A DNA stretch of 64,000 nt. Origin: Paenibacillus sp. FSL H7-0737. Lineage in GTDB: Bacteria; Bacillota; Bacilli; Paenibacillales; Paenibacillaceae. Positions 34,605 through 42,886 of the stretch are shown here, in pieces. Made by a program: the position numbers and the translations under genes. The notes below the pieces were generated by a model that worked only from the letters and a program-made list of their open reading frames with translations, ran no database searches and was not told where the DNA came from. Position 1 is the first letter of the stretch. Each line of letters starts with the position of its first letter. The stretch is taken from assembly GCF_000758545.1 (NCBI RefSeq), contig NZ_CP009279.1:3038001-3102000 (forward strand), read 5' to 3'.

Positions 34605-34712
34605 CCAGTTAAGGCAGTTTAACAATAATTGTTCTTTACCAGATTAATCCTAATTAGTATGATAATATGAATGGGCTCATCTAATCTCTTGGGAGGAAAG
34701 TGTGCTAGATAT

Positions 34713-34949
34713 ATGAAATATATTGAATTTGGTCTAGGTAATACATGGTTTATTAGAACCGAAACGGAGTTAGAGGATGGAAGTGAATTTGAAGAAAAAG
34801 GAATTGTGAAACCGGTAAGGTTCCATTCTCTATATATCAGGATTTGGATTAGTAAAACTGTAGTAATCCTAGACTTAAAGCAAGGTTTTAAAAAAAGTAA
34901 GAAAAGTTATAACGCGTTTAAGATTATTTTTGGTATAACAAGTCTCTAG
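34713..34949 (+). CDS. small conserved protein, DUF3977-like
   Basis: 78 aa from ATG 34713 (MKYIEFGLGNTWFIRTETELEDG), which resembles the DUF3977 family of Bacillus and relatives, rich in aromatic and basic residues and without TM helices. GGGAGG at 34691-34696 is rather far (16 bp) upstream, and an in-frame ATG at 34671 with no SD exists, so the start is unsure. Function unknown. It precedes the kinase gene by 44 bp in the same orientation. Confidence 0.6.
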   Translation: MKYIEFGLGNTWFIRTETELEDGSEFEEKGIVKPVRFHSLYIRIWISKTVVILDLKQGFKKSKKSYNAFKIIFGITSL

Positions 34950-34993
34950 AATGGAGGAGCATACATATAACGACAAGATGGAGGAAACTAACT

Positions 34994-35644
34994 ATGGATA
35001 AAATATTAAATGAAATAGCCAATTTGATAAGCAGTAAGGAAAAAAGAGTTACTATTGGGATTTCGGGTCATGGTGCATCTGGAAAGACAACATTTGCCCA
35101 TAATCTTTTAAAGCTTCTGGGTCATGAGAAAGTGAATTATATGAATACTGATCCCTATATTATCGGCTCTCATCTTAGAAAGTACACTGTAATCGATTAT
35201 GATTATAACAATGAACGTCATCGTAATAAAATGACAGCTTGTCATCCTTCTGCTCATAATATATCTGCTCTAGAGAGAGACATCCGAATGATGCGAGATG
35301 GTTTAGATTTTTATACAATAGACACCAATTATTTAAAGAGTGCAATGATAGCTTCACAAAACAGAGTGAATATTGTAGAGGGCATGAGCGTTGCTTTTGC
35401 AGACCCGAATTTGTTTGATCTGAAGGTGTACTTATATACGGATGGAGACACTGAATTGATGAGAAGGAGTATACGTGATGTCTCTGAAAGAGGAACAGAC
35501 ATCAAATATTTAAGAAAATCTCATGAAGACCGTAGAATTCAATATGAGTTATTTATGCATCCTTTTCATCGAAACTTTGATATCATTATAAAAAATTCCA
35601 ATGAAGGTTATATTCTTGAAAATGAATTCAGGAGGGAATTATGA
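34994..35644 (+). CDS. P-loop kinase of the uridine kinase/phosphoribulokinase type
   Basis: 216 aa. Walker A GISGHGASGKTTFA at residues 22-35, followed by YMNTDPYIIGSHLR where family members carry the catalytic Asp, and RRSIRDVSERG near residue 155 as an arginine-rich lid. Related to uridine kinase and other small-molecule kinases, and the acceptor is unknown. SD GGAGGAAAC precedes ATG. The stop overlaps the next start (ATGA), so it is translationally coupled to a phosphatidyltransferase, which could mean a phospholipid or nucleotide precursor link. Confidence 0.8.
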   Translation: MDKILNEIANLISSKEKRVTIGISGHGASGKTTFAHNLLKLLGHEKVNYMNTDPYIIGSHLRKYTVIDYDYNNERHRNKMTACHPSAHNISALERDIRMMRDGLDFYTIDTNYLKSAMIASQNRVNIVEGMSVAFADPNLFDLKVYLYTDGDTELMRRSIRDVSERGTDIKYLRKSHEDRRIQYELFMHPFHRNFDIIIKNSNEGYILENEFRREL

Positions 35645-36192
35645 ATCTTGCAAATAAAGTAACAATCGCCAGAATATTCTTAATCCCCATCTTTATAGTG
35701 CTTTTCTCAAAATATCCTGATTGGCCAGAGGGGATTTATTATGCAGCTATTGTTTTTTTACTCGCTTCAGCCACTGACAAACTAGATGGTTATATTGCTA
35801 GGAAGTATAATCAGGTTACGAACCTTGGAAAGTTACTTGATCCATTAGCGGATAAGTTGCTCATTTCTGCTGCGTTGATTCTACTGGTAAGTCAGCAGAT
35901 GTTATACGCATGGGTTGCTTTAGTTATTGTAGCGAGGGAAGTGATCATTACAGGGATTAGACTTGTTGCTGTCACTCAAAAAATAGTGTTGCAAGCTGAT
36001 CGATACGGAAAAGTTAAAATGGTATCGCAAGTTGTAGCAATTACTGCAGTTATGTTTACAAACCATCCATTCACCCTTTTTACGAATATACCTATCGATC
36101 AAATCCTAATCTATATTTCACTAGTCATAACTATCTATTCAGGATTTAACTACATAAGAAATAACTATCGTTTTTTAAAATTAGAAGCATGA
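35641..36192 (+). CDS. pgsA: CDP-alcohol phosphatidyltransferase, PgsA-like
   Basis: 183 aa membrane enzyme with the full signature D-x2-D-G-x2-A-R-x8-G-x3-D-x3-D, seen as DKLDGYIARKYNQVTNLGKLLDPLADK. About five TM helices. By similarity it makes phosphatidylglycerol phosphate from CDP-diacylglycerol and glycerol 3-phosphate. The main pgsA of Bacilli lies near recA/cinA, which is not in this window, so this could be a second copy. SD AGGAGGG lies within the end of the kinase gene. Ends in a strong terminator. Confidence 0.88.
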   Translation: MNLANKVTIARIFLIPIFIVLFSKYPDWPEGIYYAAIVFLLASATDKLDGYIARKYNQVTNLGKLLDPLADKLLISAALILLVSQQMLYAWVALVIVAREVIITGIRLVAVTQKIVLQADRYGKVKMVSQVVAITAVMFTNHPFTLFTNIPIDQILIYISLVITIYSGFNYIRNNYRFLKLEA

Positions 36193-36227
36193 GCTCGATA
36201 AAAAGGTTGCTGAATAACAATTAGATT

Positions 36228-36275
36228 AAGGCGAATTCTCACTCCATTTCGAGTAAGAATTCGCCTTTATTTTAT
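36228..36275. terminator. terminator after pgsA-like gene
   Basis: 17-nt arms AAGGCGAATTCTCACTC and GAGTAAGAATTCGCCTT (one mismatch) with a 6-nt loop, then a T-rich tail. Confidence 0.92.
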
Positions 36276-36386
36276 GTATATCCTCGTGCTTTTTACTTAA
36301 TAACGTCAATATATTTATGAGATTTACTGCAAATAAACCCATAACCCTTGTATGTGTATGCCAAGTCTAAGCTCAAATCCGAACTA

Positions 36387-36415
36387 TTGACACAAAAGTG
36401 TATTACACGTATAGT
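36387..36415 (+). promoter_or_regulatory. GntR-operon promoter with operator in the spacer
   Basis: -35 TTGACA (36387-36392), 17-bp spacer, -10 TATAGT (36410-36415). The spacer contains the palindrome GTGTATTACAC (36398-36408), exactly where a repressor would block RNA polymerase. The GntR protein of the operon is the natural candidate. The same 11-mer (in reverse complement) occurs at 57756-57766. Confidence 0.75.
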
Positions 36416-36437
36416 ACATAAATAAGATGTATGAACC

Positions 36438-36458
36438 ACTTAGTACACACACTTAGTA
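36438..36458 (+). repeat. direct repeat ACTTAGTA in the 5' leader of the GntR gene
   Basis: ACTTAGTA at 36438-36445 and 36451-36458, 13 bp apart, just before the SD. It may be a further regulator contact. Function unknown. Confidence 0.4.
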
Positions 36459-36473
36459 TATGGAGTTGGTTGT

Positions 36474-36884
36474 ATGACAGAAGAACAAAAATCAGGTGTC
36501 AGCTTTAATATTCGAGAACCGGTATATATTCAAGTTGTCCGTTACTTTAAAGAACAGATTGCTACAGGGCAAATCGGAGCAGGAGACAAGATTCCTTCAC
36601 GGCGTGAGCTGGCATCAGTAATGAAGATTAATGCGAACACGGCACAGAAGGCATATAAGGAAATGGAGGAACAGGGTTTGATCGTAACAGAAGGAAATTC
36701 CCCAAGTCGAATTACACAGGATCAGCAAATACTAAGCTCGATTCGTGCTGAATTAATCGAAAGTGCAGTGGATATATTCATCGGTTCCATTCGGAATATT
36801 CAAATTCCAGTTGAAGAACTGGTAGACATCATAAAGACAAAATATACATCGGAGCGATCTCCAGAGGGTGGTGACACAAGATGA
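36474..36884 (+). CDS. GntR family regulator, YtrA-like
   Basis: 136 aa. Winged helix at residues about 12-80 (YIQVVRYFKEQIATGQIGAGDKIPSRRELASVMKINANTAQKAY is the family core), then a short C-terminal helix pair instead of a large ligand domain, which defines the YtrA subfamily. These small regulators repress neighbouring ABC transporter operons, often induced by cell-wall antibiotics. SD GGAGTTGG precedes ATG. Overlaps the ATPase gene by 4 bp (ATGA). Confidence 0.9.
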   Translation: MTEEQKSGVSFNIREPVYIQVVRYFKEQIATGQIGAGDKIPSRRELASVMKINANTAQKAYKEMEEQGLIVTEGNSPSRITQDQQILSSIRAELIESAVDIFIGSIRNIQIPVEELVDIIKTKYTSERSPEGGDTR

Positions 36885-37567
36885 TCCAAGTGAATCAGAT
36901 GGTGAAGAATTACGGATTCAAGAAGGTACTAAATGGCGTTAGCTTCACTGCTGCCAAGGGAGAGATCACCTGCCTGATCGGAATCAATGGTGCCGGAAAG
37001 TCAACGGTGCTGAAGTCCATCATGGGACTGACACCATACAAAGGTGAAGTCTTAATCGATAATGCATCACTAACACCTGCGATGTATGAGAAAATGACTT
37101 TTATTCCAGATTCGTTAACGATGCCCTCCAATATGCGAATTGCTGATTGCTTCAGCTTTATGGCTGACTTTTATCGGAATTGGAACGCTGAACGTGCAGA
37201 GGAATTGCTTAAGTTCTTCCAGTTGAGCTCTAAAGATCGCGTGTCTTCATTGTCGAAGGGGATGGCTGCAAAGTTAAATTTGTTGCTCGGACTTGCCTTG
37301 GATTGTGATTACATCCTAATGGACGAACCGTTCTCGGGGATTGATATGTTCAGCCGCGAGCAAATTACTGATGTGTTCACGAGTGAATTGATCGAGGATC
37401 GTGGTGTGATTATTACAACTCATGAAATTAACGATATTGAGCATTTAATTGATAAAGCGGTCTTGCTACAGCATGGGAAGGTAGAACGTGAATTCTACTG
37501 TGAAGAAGTACGTGAGCAGGAAGGTAAGTCCATTACGGACGTAATGAGAGAGGTGTATAAGAAATGA
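36881..37567 (+). CDS. ABC transporter ATP-binding protein, YtrB-like
   Basis: 228 aa. Walker A GINGAGKST near residue 38; the signature motif is a degenerate LSKGMAAKLNL near residue 124 in place of LSGGQ; Walker B YILMDEPFSGID; switch His in ITTHE. The substitution LSKGM is common in YtrB/BcrA-type ATPases. Overlaps both neighbours by 4 bp, so strongly coupled to regulator and permease. Confidence 0.9.
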   Translation: MIQVNQMVKNYGFKKVLNGVSFTAAKGEITCLIGINGAGKSTVLKSIMGLTPYKGEVLIDNASLTPAMYEKMTFIPDSLTMPSNMRIADCFSFMADFYRNWNAERAEELLKFFQLSSKDRVSSLSKGMAAKLNLLLGLALDCDYILMDEPFSGIDMFSREQITDVFTSELIEDRGVIITTHEINDIEHLIDKAVLLQHGKVEREFYCEEVREQEGKSITDVMREVYKK

Positions 37568-38409
37568 GAGCTTTTGTGAAGCTATTGAATTTTGAAATGA
37601 ACCGATTTGCCAAAATATATTTTGGACTCATCGTGCTGACAGTCGCCTTGCAACTTGTAGCAGTCACCCTCGGTGCTAATCATTGGCTGGATTCTGCGAA
37701 TGAGGCAATGAGAGTGAATCAATGGACCCTTGAGCAATATCACAATGTGACTGGATATATTCAGCTAAACAGTATGATGTATGCTCGCTATAATGGACTT
37801 CTATATTTCGGACCCATATTTTTGAGCATCACAGTGTTGCTAATATATAGCTGCTTCATCTGGTACCGTGACTGGAGAGGCAAAAATACGGTAGTATATC
37901 GCCTGCTCACGTTGCCATCCAATCGGGCGAATTTGTATTTTGCCAAGCTGGTTACGATCTTGCTATTCGCATTTGGACTTGTCGCCCTGCAAATTATCCT
38001 TGTTCCACTGGAGCGTTTGATAGCACAGTCGATTCTTCCTGCTGAATTATATCGGAACATCTCGGTATTTGATTTTTTGAAGTATCCTACTGTGCTTAAA
38101 GCTCTGGTTCCGCCCTACTTTTCTGAGTTTGTACTATACTATGGACTGGGCATTATTGGCTTGATCGTTTTGTTCACAGTGATTCTTATCGAGCGGAGCT
38201 ACAGACTGAAAGGGATTGGCTTTATCGTACTATATTTAGCGGTTCTGGCTGGACTAGCCTTAATACCATTTCTTATGGGTTATAACAGTTACGATAGCTA
38301 CTTCTATCCAGGTGAAATCATAGGCGTTTGTCTCGGATTAATAGTGATCATTGTTGGAGGTTCACTTTGGTACAGCTTGTATCTATTGCGTAAGAAAATA
38401 TCGGTATAA
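37564..38409 (+). CDS. ABC transporter permease (ABC-2-like)
   Basis: 281 aa with about six TM helices (residues 18-35, 75-100, 118-140, 180-205, 212-235, 250-272). No extracellular FtsX domain. Partner of the YtrB-like ATPase. Likely an exporter or bacitracin-resistance-like system, substrate not deducible. Start ATG overlaps the ATPase stop. Confidence 0.85.
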   Translation: MRAFVKLLNFEMNRFAKIYFGLIVLTVALQLVAVTLGANHWLDSANEAMRVNQWTLEQYHNVTGYIQLNSMMYARYNGLLYFGPIFLSITVLLIYSCFIWYRDWRGKNTVVYRLLTLPSNRANLYFAKLVTILLFAFGLVALQIILVPLERLIAQSILPAELYRNISVFDFLKYPTVLKALVPPYFSEFVLYYGLGIIGLIVLFTVILIERSYRLKGIGFIVLYLAVLAGLALIPFLMGYNSYDSYFYPGEIIGVCLGLIVIIVGGSLWYSLYLLRKKISV

Positions 38410-38432
38410 TTGAAGGGGATGGAAGTTAAGGA

Positions 38433-39632
38433 ATGAGAAAATATATGGTTACCGCCGTTCTTGTAGTGTTCGCTGTCGTTACAATCGGGACGTATTATGT
38501 ACAAGCTTCACAAGAGACACCACCTAATTATAAGCTGACGACGGTTCAAGGGGATGCTACCCTCGTTGAAGGTATAGCTGTATACGGAAACTACATGATT
38601 AAGGATAGTACTTTTGGCATCAAACGAGCTTATATCACGACAAATGGTACAGATTATCCAGATGAAAAGTCGGCGATTAGCCAAAGCTTAAATCGAAGAC
38701 CAATGAAAACGCAATTGGATCAGTGGATTGAAGAGCATCGTCAGTTCATGCGCGGTAAGACAAACACATCTGGTTTCTATGAGAATGAGGAAATGCTTGC
38801 TTATGTTAAGGCGACAGTAGATACGAAGCGATCAAATGATTCATCAGCGAAGAAATATGCAAAGCTTAGTATTTCTGTACTCAACAAGCAGAAGAACAAT
38901 ACGCTTGAAATCACGTCCGATATCAATGTGGATCATGATATTTCAGATATGTATGTACAAAATGTACAGCTTATTGATCAGCAGCTTGTTGCTATGGTGT
39001 TTATGAATCACAGTGCCAAAGGTTATGTATCTGAACCGCAGATCCTCCGTGTCAATCTAACCACAAAAGAGATTAAGAATGAGCCGCTCGCGTTACCAGG
39101 CGGTAAATCTGTAGCGGCAGACGGGGATACTCAATATGCATGGCTAGCCAATCAAAATCTGGAGCACACTGAGCAATGGATTTTAAGGATTAGTAGAGAT
39201 AATCATAGAAAGGCATATCAAGTGGATGTTAAGACAGGACAAATCTCTCCACTCACATTCCAAGGGCATGAAATGTTATTGAATAATATTATGTACGCCT
39301 ATGGACAGAAAATTTATTTCCTGCAAAAAGCTGTATCGAGTAAGGAAAATATAGGATTCACTGTTATTTCTTACGATCTCGTGAGTAAAGAATATGAGAC
39401 TACTCTGAAGAATACAAATATAGATTTAAGTGAAAACATTACCTATGCTTTTAAACAAGACCATCTCTATATTATGGGGTATAAGAATTTCAAAGGTAAT
39501 CGTCTATATGTATTCAATTTGATAAGCGGTAACCTTGAGTACGAAGGAAAAGTAATATCAACAGAGGCCGCCAAGCAGGCTGAAGATGAAGCTAACATGG
39601 ATTTGAATTTTATCGATCTCGGTCAGTTCTAG
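38433..39632 (+). CDS. membrane-anchored or secreted protein of the YtrAB-like operon
   Basis: 399 aa with one N-terminal hydrophobic segment (MVTAVLVVFAVVTIGTYYV) and a hydrophilic, beta-patterned remainder with repeated features such as GKSVAADGDTQYAWL and YDLVSKEYE, compatible with a beta-propeller. No enzymatic motif seen and no family recognised. It starts 23 bp after the permease with GGGATGG as SD, so it is the fourth gene of the operon and probably the extracellular sensor or accessory of the transporter. Confidence 0.75.
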   Translation: MRKYMVTAVLVVFAVVTIGTYYVQASQETPPNYKLTTVQGDATLVEGIAVYGNYMIKDSTFGIKRAYITTNGTDYPDEKSAISQSLNRRPMKTQLDQWIEEHRQFMRGKTNTSGFYENEEMLAYVKATVDTKRSNDSSAKKYAKLSISVLNKQKNNTLEITSDINVDHDISDMYVQNVQLIDQQLVAMVFMNHSAKGYVSEPQILRVNLTTKEIKNEPLALPGGKSVAADGDTQYAWLANQNLEHTEQWILRISRDNHRKAYQVDVKTGQISPLTFQGHEMLLNNIMYAYGQKIYFLQKAVSSKENIGFTVISYDLVSKEYETTLKNTNIDLSENITYAFKQDHLYIMGYKNFKGNRLYVFNLISGNLEYEGKVISTEAAKQAEDEANMDLNFIDLGQF

Positions 39633-39693
39633 AATTATTTTTAGAATAGAAAATTAGATATAAAGAGACATAAAGAGATATAAAAAGGTGACA

Positions 39694-39740
39694 AAGGCCG
39701 GGCTAATGACTTTTAATAGTCGATTAGCTCGGCCTTTTTA
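39694..39740 (+). terminator. terminator of the GntR/ABC operon
   Basis: AAGGCCG-g-GCTAAT pairs with ATTAGC-t-CGGCCTT (one mismatch) around a 15-nt loop, then TTTTA. Confidence 0.9.
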
Positions 39741-39852
39741 GTCGTGAAATATAAAACAGTCATTAAACACTATTTTTCGATTAAAATATATTGTAAAACG
39801 ATAAACTATATGTTAGATTCAATTTTGAAAATAACTTTGTGAGGTGTGTTTT

Positions 39853-40335
39853 ATGAAACTTGGATCAACGCTTTTTTTAAGGATAGCTGTTGTTCTTATT
39901 GGACTTCCAGTTCTTGCCTTGTGTATAATTTTTGTGCCTGCGATTTCGAATTATGCAGCAGAATTATACCCTGATCAAACCTATATTAAATATCTCTTGT
40001 ACATTGATTTGTATGCATCGGCGATACCTTTTTACTTTGCATTGTATCAAGCGATCAAACTGTTAGGGTATATTGACAACAACAACGCTTTCTCAGAATT
40101 ATCTGTAAAGGTATTAAAAAATATCAGGAACTGTGCAATTGCAATCAGTGGAATTTATGTAGTGGGATTGCCCCTTTTCTATCTCGTCGCGGAGAGAGAT
40201 GATGCCCCAGGGTTCATTGTCATTGGGGTGGTTGTGATTTTTGCTTCCATGGTGATTGCAGTGTTTGCTGCGGTGCTCCAAAAGCTTTTGAAGGAAGCTA
40301 TTGATATAAAATCAGAATATGACTTAACGGTCTGA
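39853..40335 (+). CDS. yoaS: DUF2975 membrane protein (YoaS-like), copy 1
   Basis: 160 aa, four TM helices (about residues 8-28, 45-68, 92-115, 122-148). A C-terminal KEAIDIKSEYDLTV ending is shared with the second copy. ATG 39853 lies 7 bp after GAGGTG; in-frame ATG 39844 is inside the SD region. In Bacillus subtilis YoaS is encoded beside yozG and yoaT, the order seen here. Membrane proteins paired with small XRE regulators of this type may act as their sequestering or signal partner, but this is not established. Confidence 0.85.
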   Translation: MKLGSTLFLRIAVVLIGLPVLALCIIFVPAISNYAAELYPDQTYIKYLLYIDLYASAIPFYFALYQAIKLLGYIDNNNAFSELSVKVLKNIRNCAIAISGIYVVGLPLFYLVAERDDAPGFIVIGVVVIFASMVIAVFAAVLQKLLKEAIDIKSEYDLTV

Positions 40336-40345
40336 GGAGAAAACA

Positions 40346-40561
40346 ATGGCGATTATTATTAATATTGACGTGATGCTGGCTAAAAGAAAAATGAGCGTGA
40401 CCGAGCTTTCGGAGCGGGTTGGAATAACAATGGCTAATCTGTCTATATTGAAAAATGGAAAGGCGAAAGCGGTTCGATTATCAACATTAGAGGCGATCTG
40501 CAAAGCTTTAGATTGTCAGCCTGGAGATATTTTAGAATACAAAAGTGACGAGGAGACTTAA
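40346..40561 (+). CDS. yozG: small XRE-type HTH regulator (YozG-like), copy 1
   Basis: 71 aa single HTH: MLAKRKMSVTELSERVGITMANLSILKNGKAKAVRLSTLEAICKALDCQPGDIL covers almost the whole protein. SD TGAGGAG 10 bp before ATG. Eleven bp after the yoaS stop. Likely autoregulator binding the TATTG-N5-CGATA dyad upstream of each copy. The family is common in Bacillota as a partner of DUF2975 proteins. Confidence 0.88.
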   Translation: MAIIINIDVMLAKRKMSVTELSERVGITMANLSILKNGKAKAVRLSTLEAICKALDCQPGDILEYKSDEET

Positions 40562-40765
40562 GAAATAAATGAATAGTAGAGGCAGGGCTCTTTTCTCAAT
40601 CTTGATGAGGAGGGGGCCTTTTTGATGTGCAATAATTGGAGGTGTGAAATAATAGGGGGTTATATTAATGATAAAAAATAATTGTAATACAATCAATATA
40701 TATTGAATAACGATAAATTATGTGATAAATTGAATCCAGATTATTAACTTTGTGAGGTGCAGTTT

Positions 40766-41239
40766 ATGAAACGTGAAACACTCTTTTTAAAGATAGTTGT
40801 AATTCTTATTGGAATTCCGGTTCTTGCTTTGTGTATTTTTTGGTTACCTACGATACCTAACAAGGCAGCTGGAGATTATCCGGTGTATTTGGTTTATCCC
40901 GTTCTTATAGGGGTGTATGTAACAGTGATAGCCTATTTCGTAGCTTTATATCAGGCGTTAAGACTTCTAAGCTATATTGACAAGAACAAAGCGTTCTCAG
41001 AACTATCCATTAAGGCTTTAAAAAATATAATTTACTGTGCAATCATCATCAGTATCTTATATGCGGCAGGTATGCCACTTATTTACGAAATGGCACAGGA
41101 AGCCGATGCACCAGGTCTAATCGTACTTGGACTTGTCATGACTTGTGCTCCAATTGTGATTGCGGTCTTTGCAGCTGTTCTTCAAAAGCTCTTGAAAAAT
41201 GCCATAGAAATTAAATCAGAAAATGACTTAACAGTCTGA
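40766..41239 (+). CDS. yoaS: DUF2975 membrane protein (YoaS-like), copy 2
   Basis: 157 aa paralogue of the gene at 39853, with the same four-TM plan; shared segments include VVILIGIPVLALCIF, ALYQALRLLSYIDKNKAFSELS and VIAVFAAVLQKLLKNAIEIK. It lacks a few residues near the first loop. Start ATG 40766 after GAGGTG. Divergence from copy 1 is concentrated in the extracytoplasmic loops, as if these adapted to different signals. Confidence 0.85.
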   Translation: MKRETLFLKIVVILIGIPVLALCIFWLPTIPNKAAGDYPVYLVYPVLIGVYVTVIAYFVALYQALRLLSYIDKNKAFSELSIKALKNIIYCAIIISILYAAGMPLIYEMAQEADAPGLIVLGLVMTCAPIVIAVFAAVLQKLLKNAIEIKSENDLTV

Positions 41240-41249
41240 GGTGAAAATA

Positions 41250-41465
41250 ATGGCGATTATAGTGAATATTGACGTGATGTTAGCTAAAAGAAAAATGAGC
41301 GTTACAGAGCTTACAGAAAGGGTTGGAATAACAATGGCCAATCTTTCTATATTGAAAAATGGAAAAGCAAAAGCGATTCGACTATCAACATTTGATGCGA
41401 TTTGTAAAGCTTTAGAATGTCAGCCTGGAGATATTTTAGAATACCTAATGGACGAAGATGCTTAA
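41250..41465 (+). CDS. yozG: small XRE-type HTH regulator (YozG-like), copy 2
   Basis: 71 aa, same length as copy 1 and nearly identical across the HTH (MLAKRKMSVTELTERVGITM, NLSILKNGKAKAIRLSTFDA). ATG 41250 after GAGGTGAAAATA. Recognition helix residues are unchanged, so both copies probably bind the same operators. Directly upstream of yoaT. Confidence 0.87.
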   Translation: MAIIVNIDVMLAKRKMSVTELTERVGITMANLSILKNGKAKAIRLSTFDAICKALECQPGDILEYLMDEDA

Positions 41466-41531
41466 ATCGTAATGAGTAATCGACTCCGCAGATTGAAAAG
41501 AACAGCATTGCCTGGAAAGGAGAGAGCATCA

Positions 41532-42305
41532 TTGAAATCAACAACGCAGCTTCTGCATTTTGGCTATCATCAGGCGATGAGTTGCATATTTCCTATTGCG
41601 ATCTTTGGGACTTTAGCTCTCTCTAACGTAATAGATCTGCCTTACATTTACCGATATGATGCCATTCTTATTATATTGCTTACCGTTCAATACCTTATGT
41701 ACCGTACTGGATTAGAGACGCTAGATGAAATTAAAGTCATTTGTGTATTTCACATTATTGGTTTGCTGCTGGAAATTTATAAGATAAGAATGGGGTCATG
41801 GTCATACCCTGAACCCGGGCTAACCAAGGTGTTTGGAGTGCCACTGTATAGCGGGTTTATGTACGCGAGCGTCGCGAGCTATATGTGTCAAATTTGGCGT
41901 AGACTGAAAATGGATATGACGGGCTGGCCGGGACTTGCTGCTGCTGGATCGCTCGGAGCAGCTATCTATCTGAACTTTTTCACGCATCACTTCATTCCTG
42001 ATTTTCGCTGGTGGCTAAAGGGGCTTGTACTCATTGTTTTTTGGAAAACTTGGATCATTTATCGGGTACGAAACACTACTTATCGGATGCCCTTGACACT
42101 GGCTTTTTTCTTAGTAGGTTTTTTTATCTGGTTAGCTGAGAATATCGCTACATTCTTTAATGCTTGGAAATATCCTGATCAGAATCAGGTATGGCATGTG
42201 GTTAGTGTCAGTAAGATCAGTTCATGGTTCCTTCTGGTCATTATTAGTGTCATTATAGTTGCTCAGCTTAAACATGTTAAAGCTAACCGTAACGCGAAAG
42301 AGTAG
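41532..42305 (+). CDS. yoaT: DUF817 integral membrane protein (YoaT-like)
   Basis: 257 aa from TTG 41532, preferred because AAGGAG is 10 bp upstream; an in-frame ATG at 41472 has no SD. About eight TM helices. Conserved-looking segments are MGSWSYPEPG, VPLYSGFMYASVASY and FLVGFFIWLAENIATFFNAWKYP. YoaT of Bacillus subtilis (264 aa) is the matching neighbour of YoaS/YozG. Function unknown. Confidence 0.85.
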   Translation: MKSTTQLLHFGYHQAMSCIFPIAIFGTLALSNVIDLPYIYRYDAILIILLTVQYLMYRTGLETLDEIKVICVFHIIGLLLEIYKIRMGSWSYPEPGLTKVFGVPLYSGFMYASVASYMCQIWRRLKMDMTGWPGLAAAGSLGAAIYLNFFTHHFIPDFRWWLKGLVLIVFWKTWIIYRVRNTTYRMPLTLAFFLVGFFIWLAENIATFFNAWKYPDQNQVWHVVSVSKISSWFLLVIISVIIVAQLKHVKANRNAKE

Positions 42306-42372
42306 AGTATTGTCTTCAAAGGAAATAGTAGTACATGGAGTAAGAACAAATTAGTGATGAGGGGGAGATGAG

Positions 42373-42777
42373 ATGGAATATACAGATTTAAAAGAATTGC
42401 AGGATGTGTTTTTCTTTGGTCTAATAGAGCCAGAGGTAAATCAACTAAGGTTATCTTTTTGTAAAAGCAAAGCTAGTGATATAGCTGAGCCTCTTATGGA
42501 TGGTGAGAAAAGCTCTCCCATAATACAAGTTGATTTTCACTCCTATATTGCATATTCGATTAGAAATGAATTCTTTACTTCTTGGGATGATTACGAGGAA
42601 TTTGACGGAAGAACATTTAGGATTTATAAAAAATCAAGGTATCTTGATTTTATTTCTAATGGAATATTTGCATCAAAGGATTTTCCAAAACCATATAAGC
42701 ACTATGGGATCTGTTGTATTGACCATGTCGTTGATATTATTTCAACATCGGAACCAGTTGTAAGGGAAATTATATAG
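42373..42777 (+). CDS. hypothetical protein
   Basis: 134 aa soluble, acidic and aromatic-rich protein; SD GAGGGGGAGATGAG gives clear support for the ATG. No domain recognised. Visible features are SPIIQVDFHSYIAYSIRNE, EEFDGRTFRIYKKSRYLDFI and KHYGICCIDHVVDII, with a Cys-Cys pair. Single gene between yoaT and an Rrf2 gene. Confidence 0.65.
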   Translation: MEYTDLKELQDVFFFGLIEPEVNQLRLSFCKSKASDIAEPLMDGEKSSPIIQVDFHSYIAYSIRNEFFTSWDDYEEFDGRTFRIYKKSRYLDFISNGIFASKDFPKPYKHYGICCIDHVVDIISTSEPVVREII

Positions 42778-42886
42778 ATCTGAATTTCTTTCCAGAGGAT
42801 AGAAGAAAGCAGCTGATTGCACATGCTTGTCTTTTTTAACGATTAGAGTTATTATGGATTTTCAAAGTCGTTAATGGAGGTGCTGA

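Larger units (their letters stand above)
39789..40561 (+). repeat. yoaS-yozG module, copy 1 of a tandem duplication
   Basis: Includes the promoter-proximal dyad TATTG-N5-CGATA (39789-39803), which overlaps a TTGTAA -35 (39791-39796) with TAGATT 17 bp downstream, the SD context AACTTTGTGAGGTG and two genes. The second copy (40701-41465) repeats all of these in the same order. Confidence 0.85.
40701..41465 (+). repeat. yoaS-yozG module, copy 2 of a tandem duplication
   Basis: TATTG-N5-CGATA dyad at 40701-40715, SD context AACTTTGTGAGGTG, DUF2975 gene and HTH gene as in copy 1. Nucleotide identity is highest in the HTH genes, where long stretches are identical. Confidence 0.85.

Noticed and set aside
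39844-39852. Upstream ATG of the first yoaS copy
   Set aside because: The ATG at 39844 lies within the SD region GAGGTGTG, whereas ATG 39853 is correctly spaced and gives the same length as the Bacillus protein.
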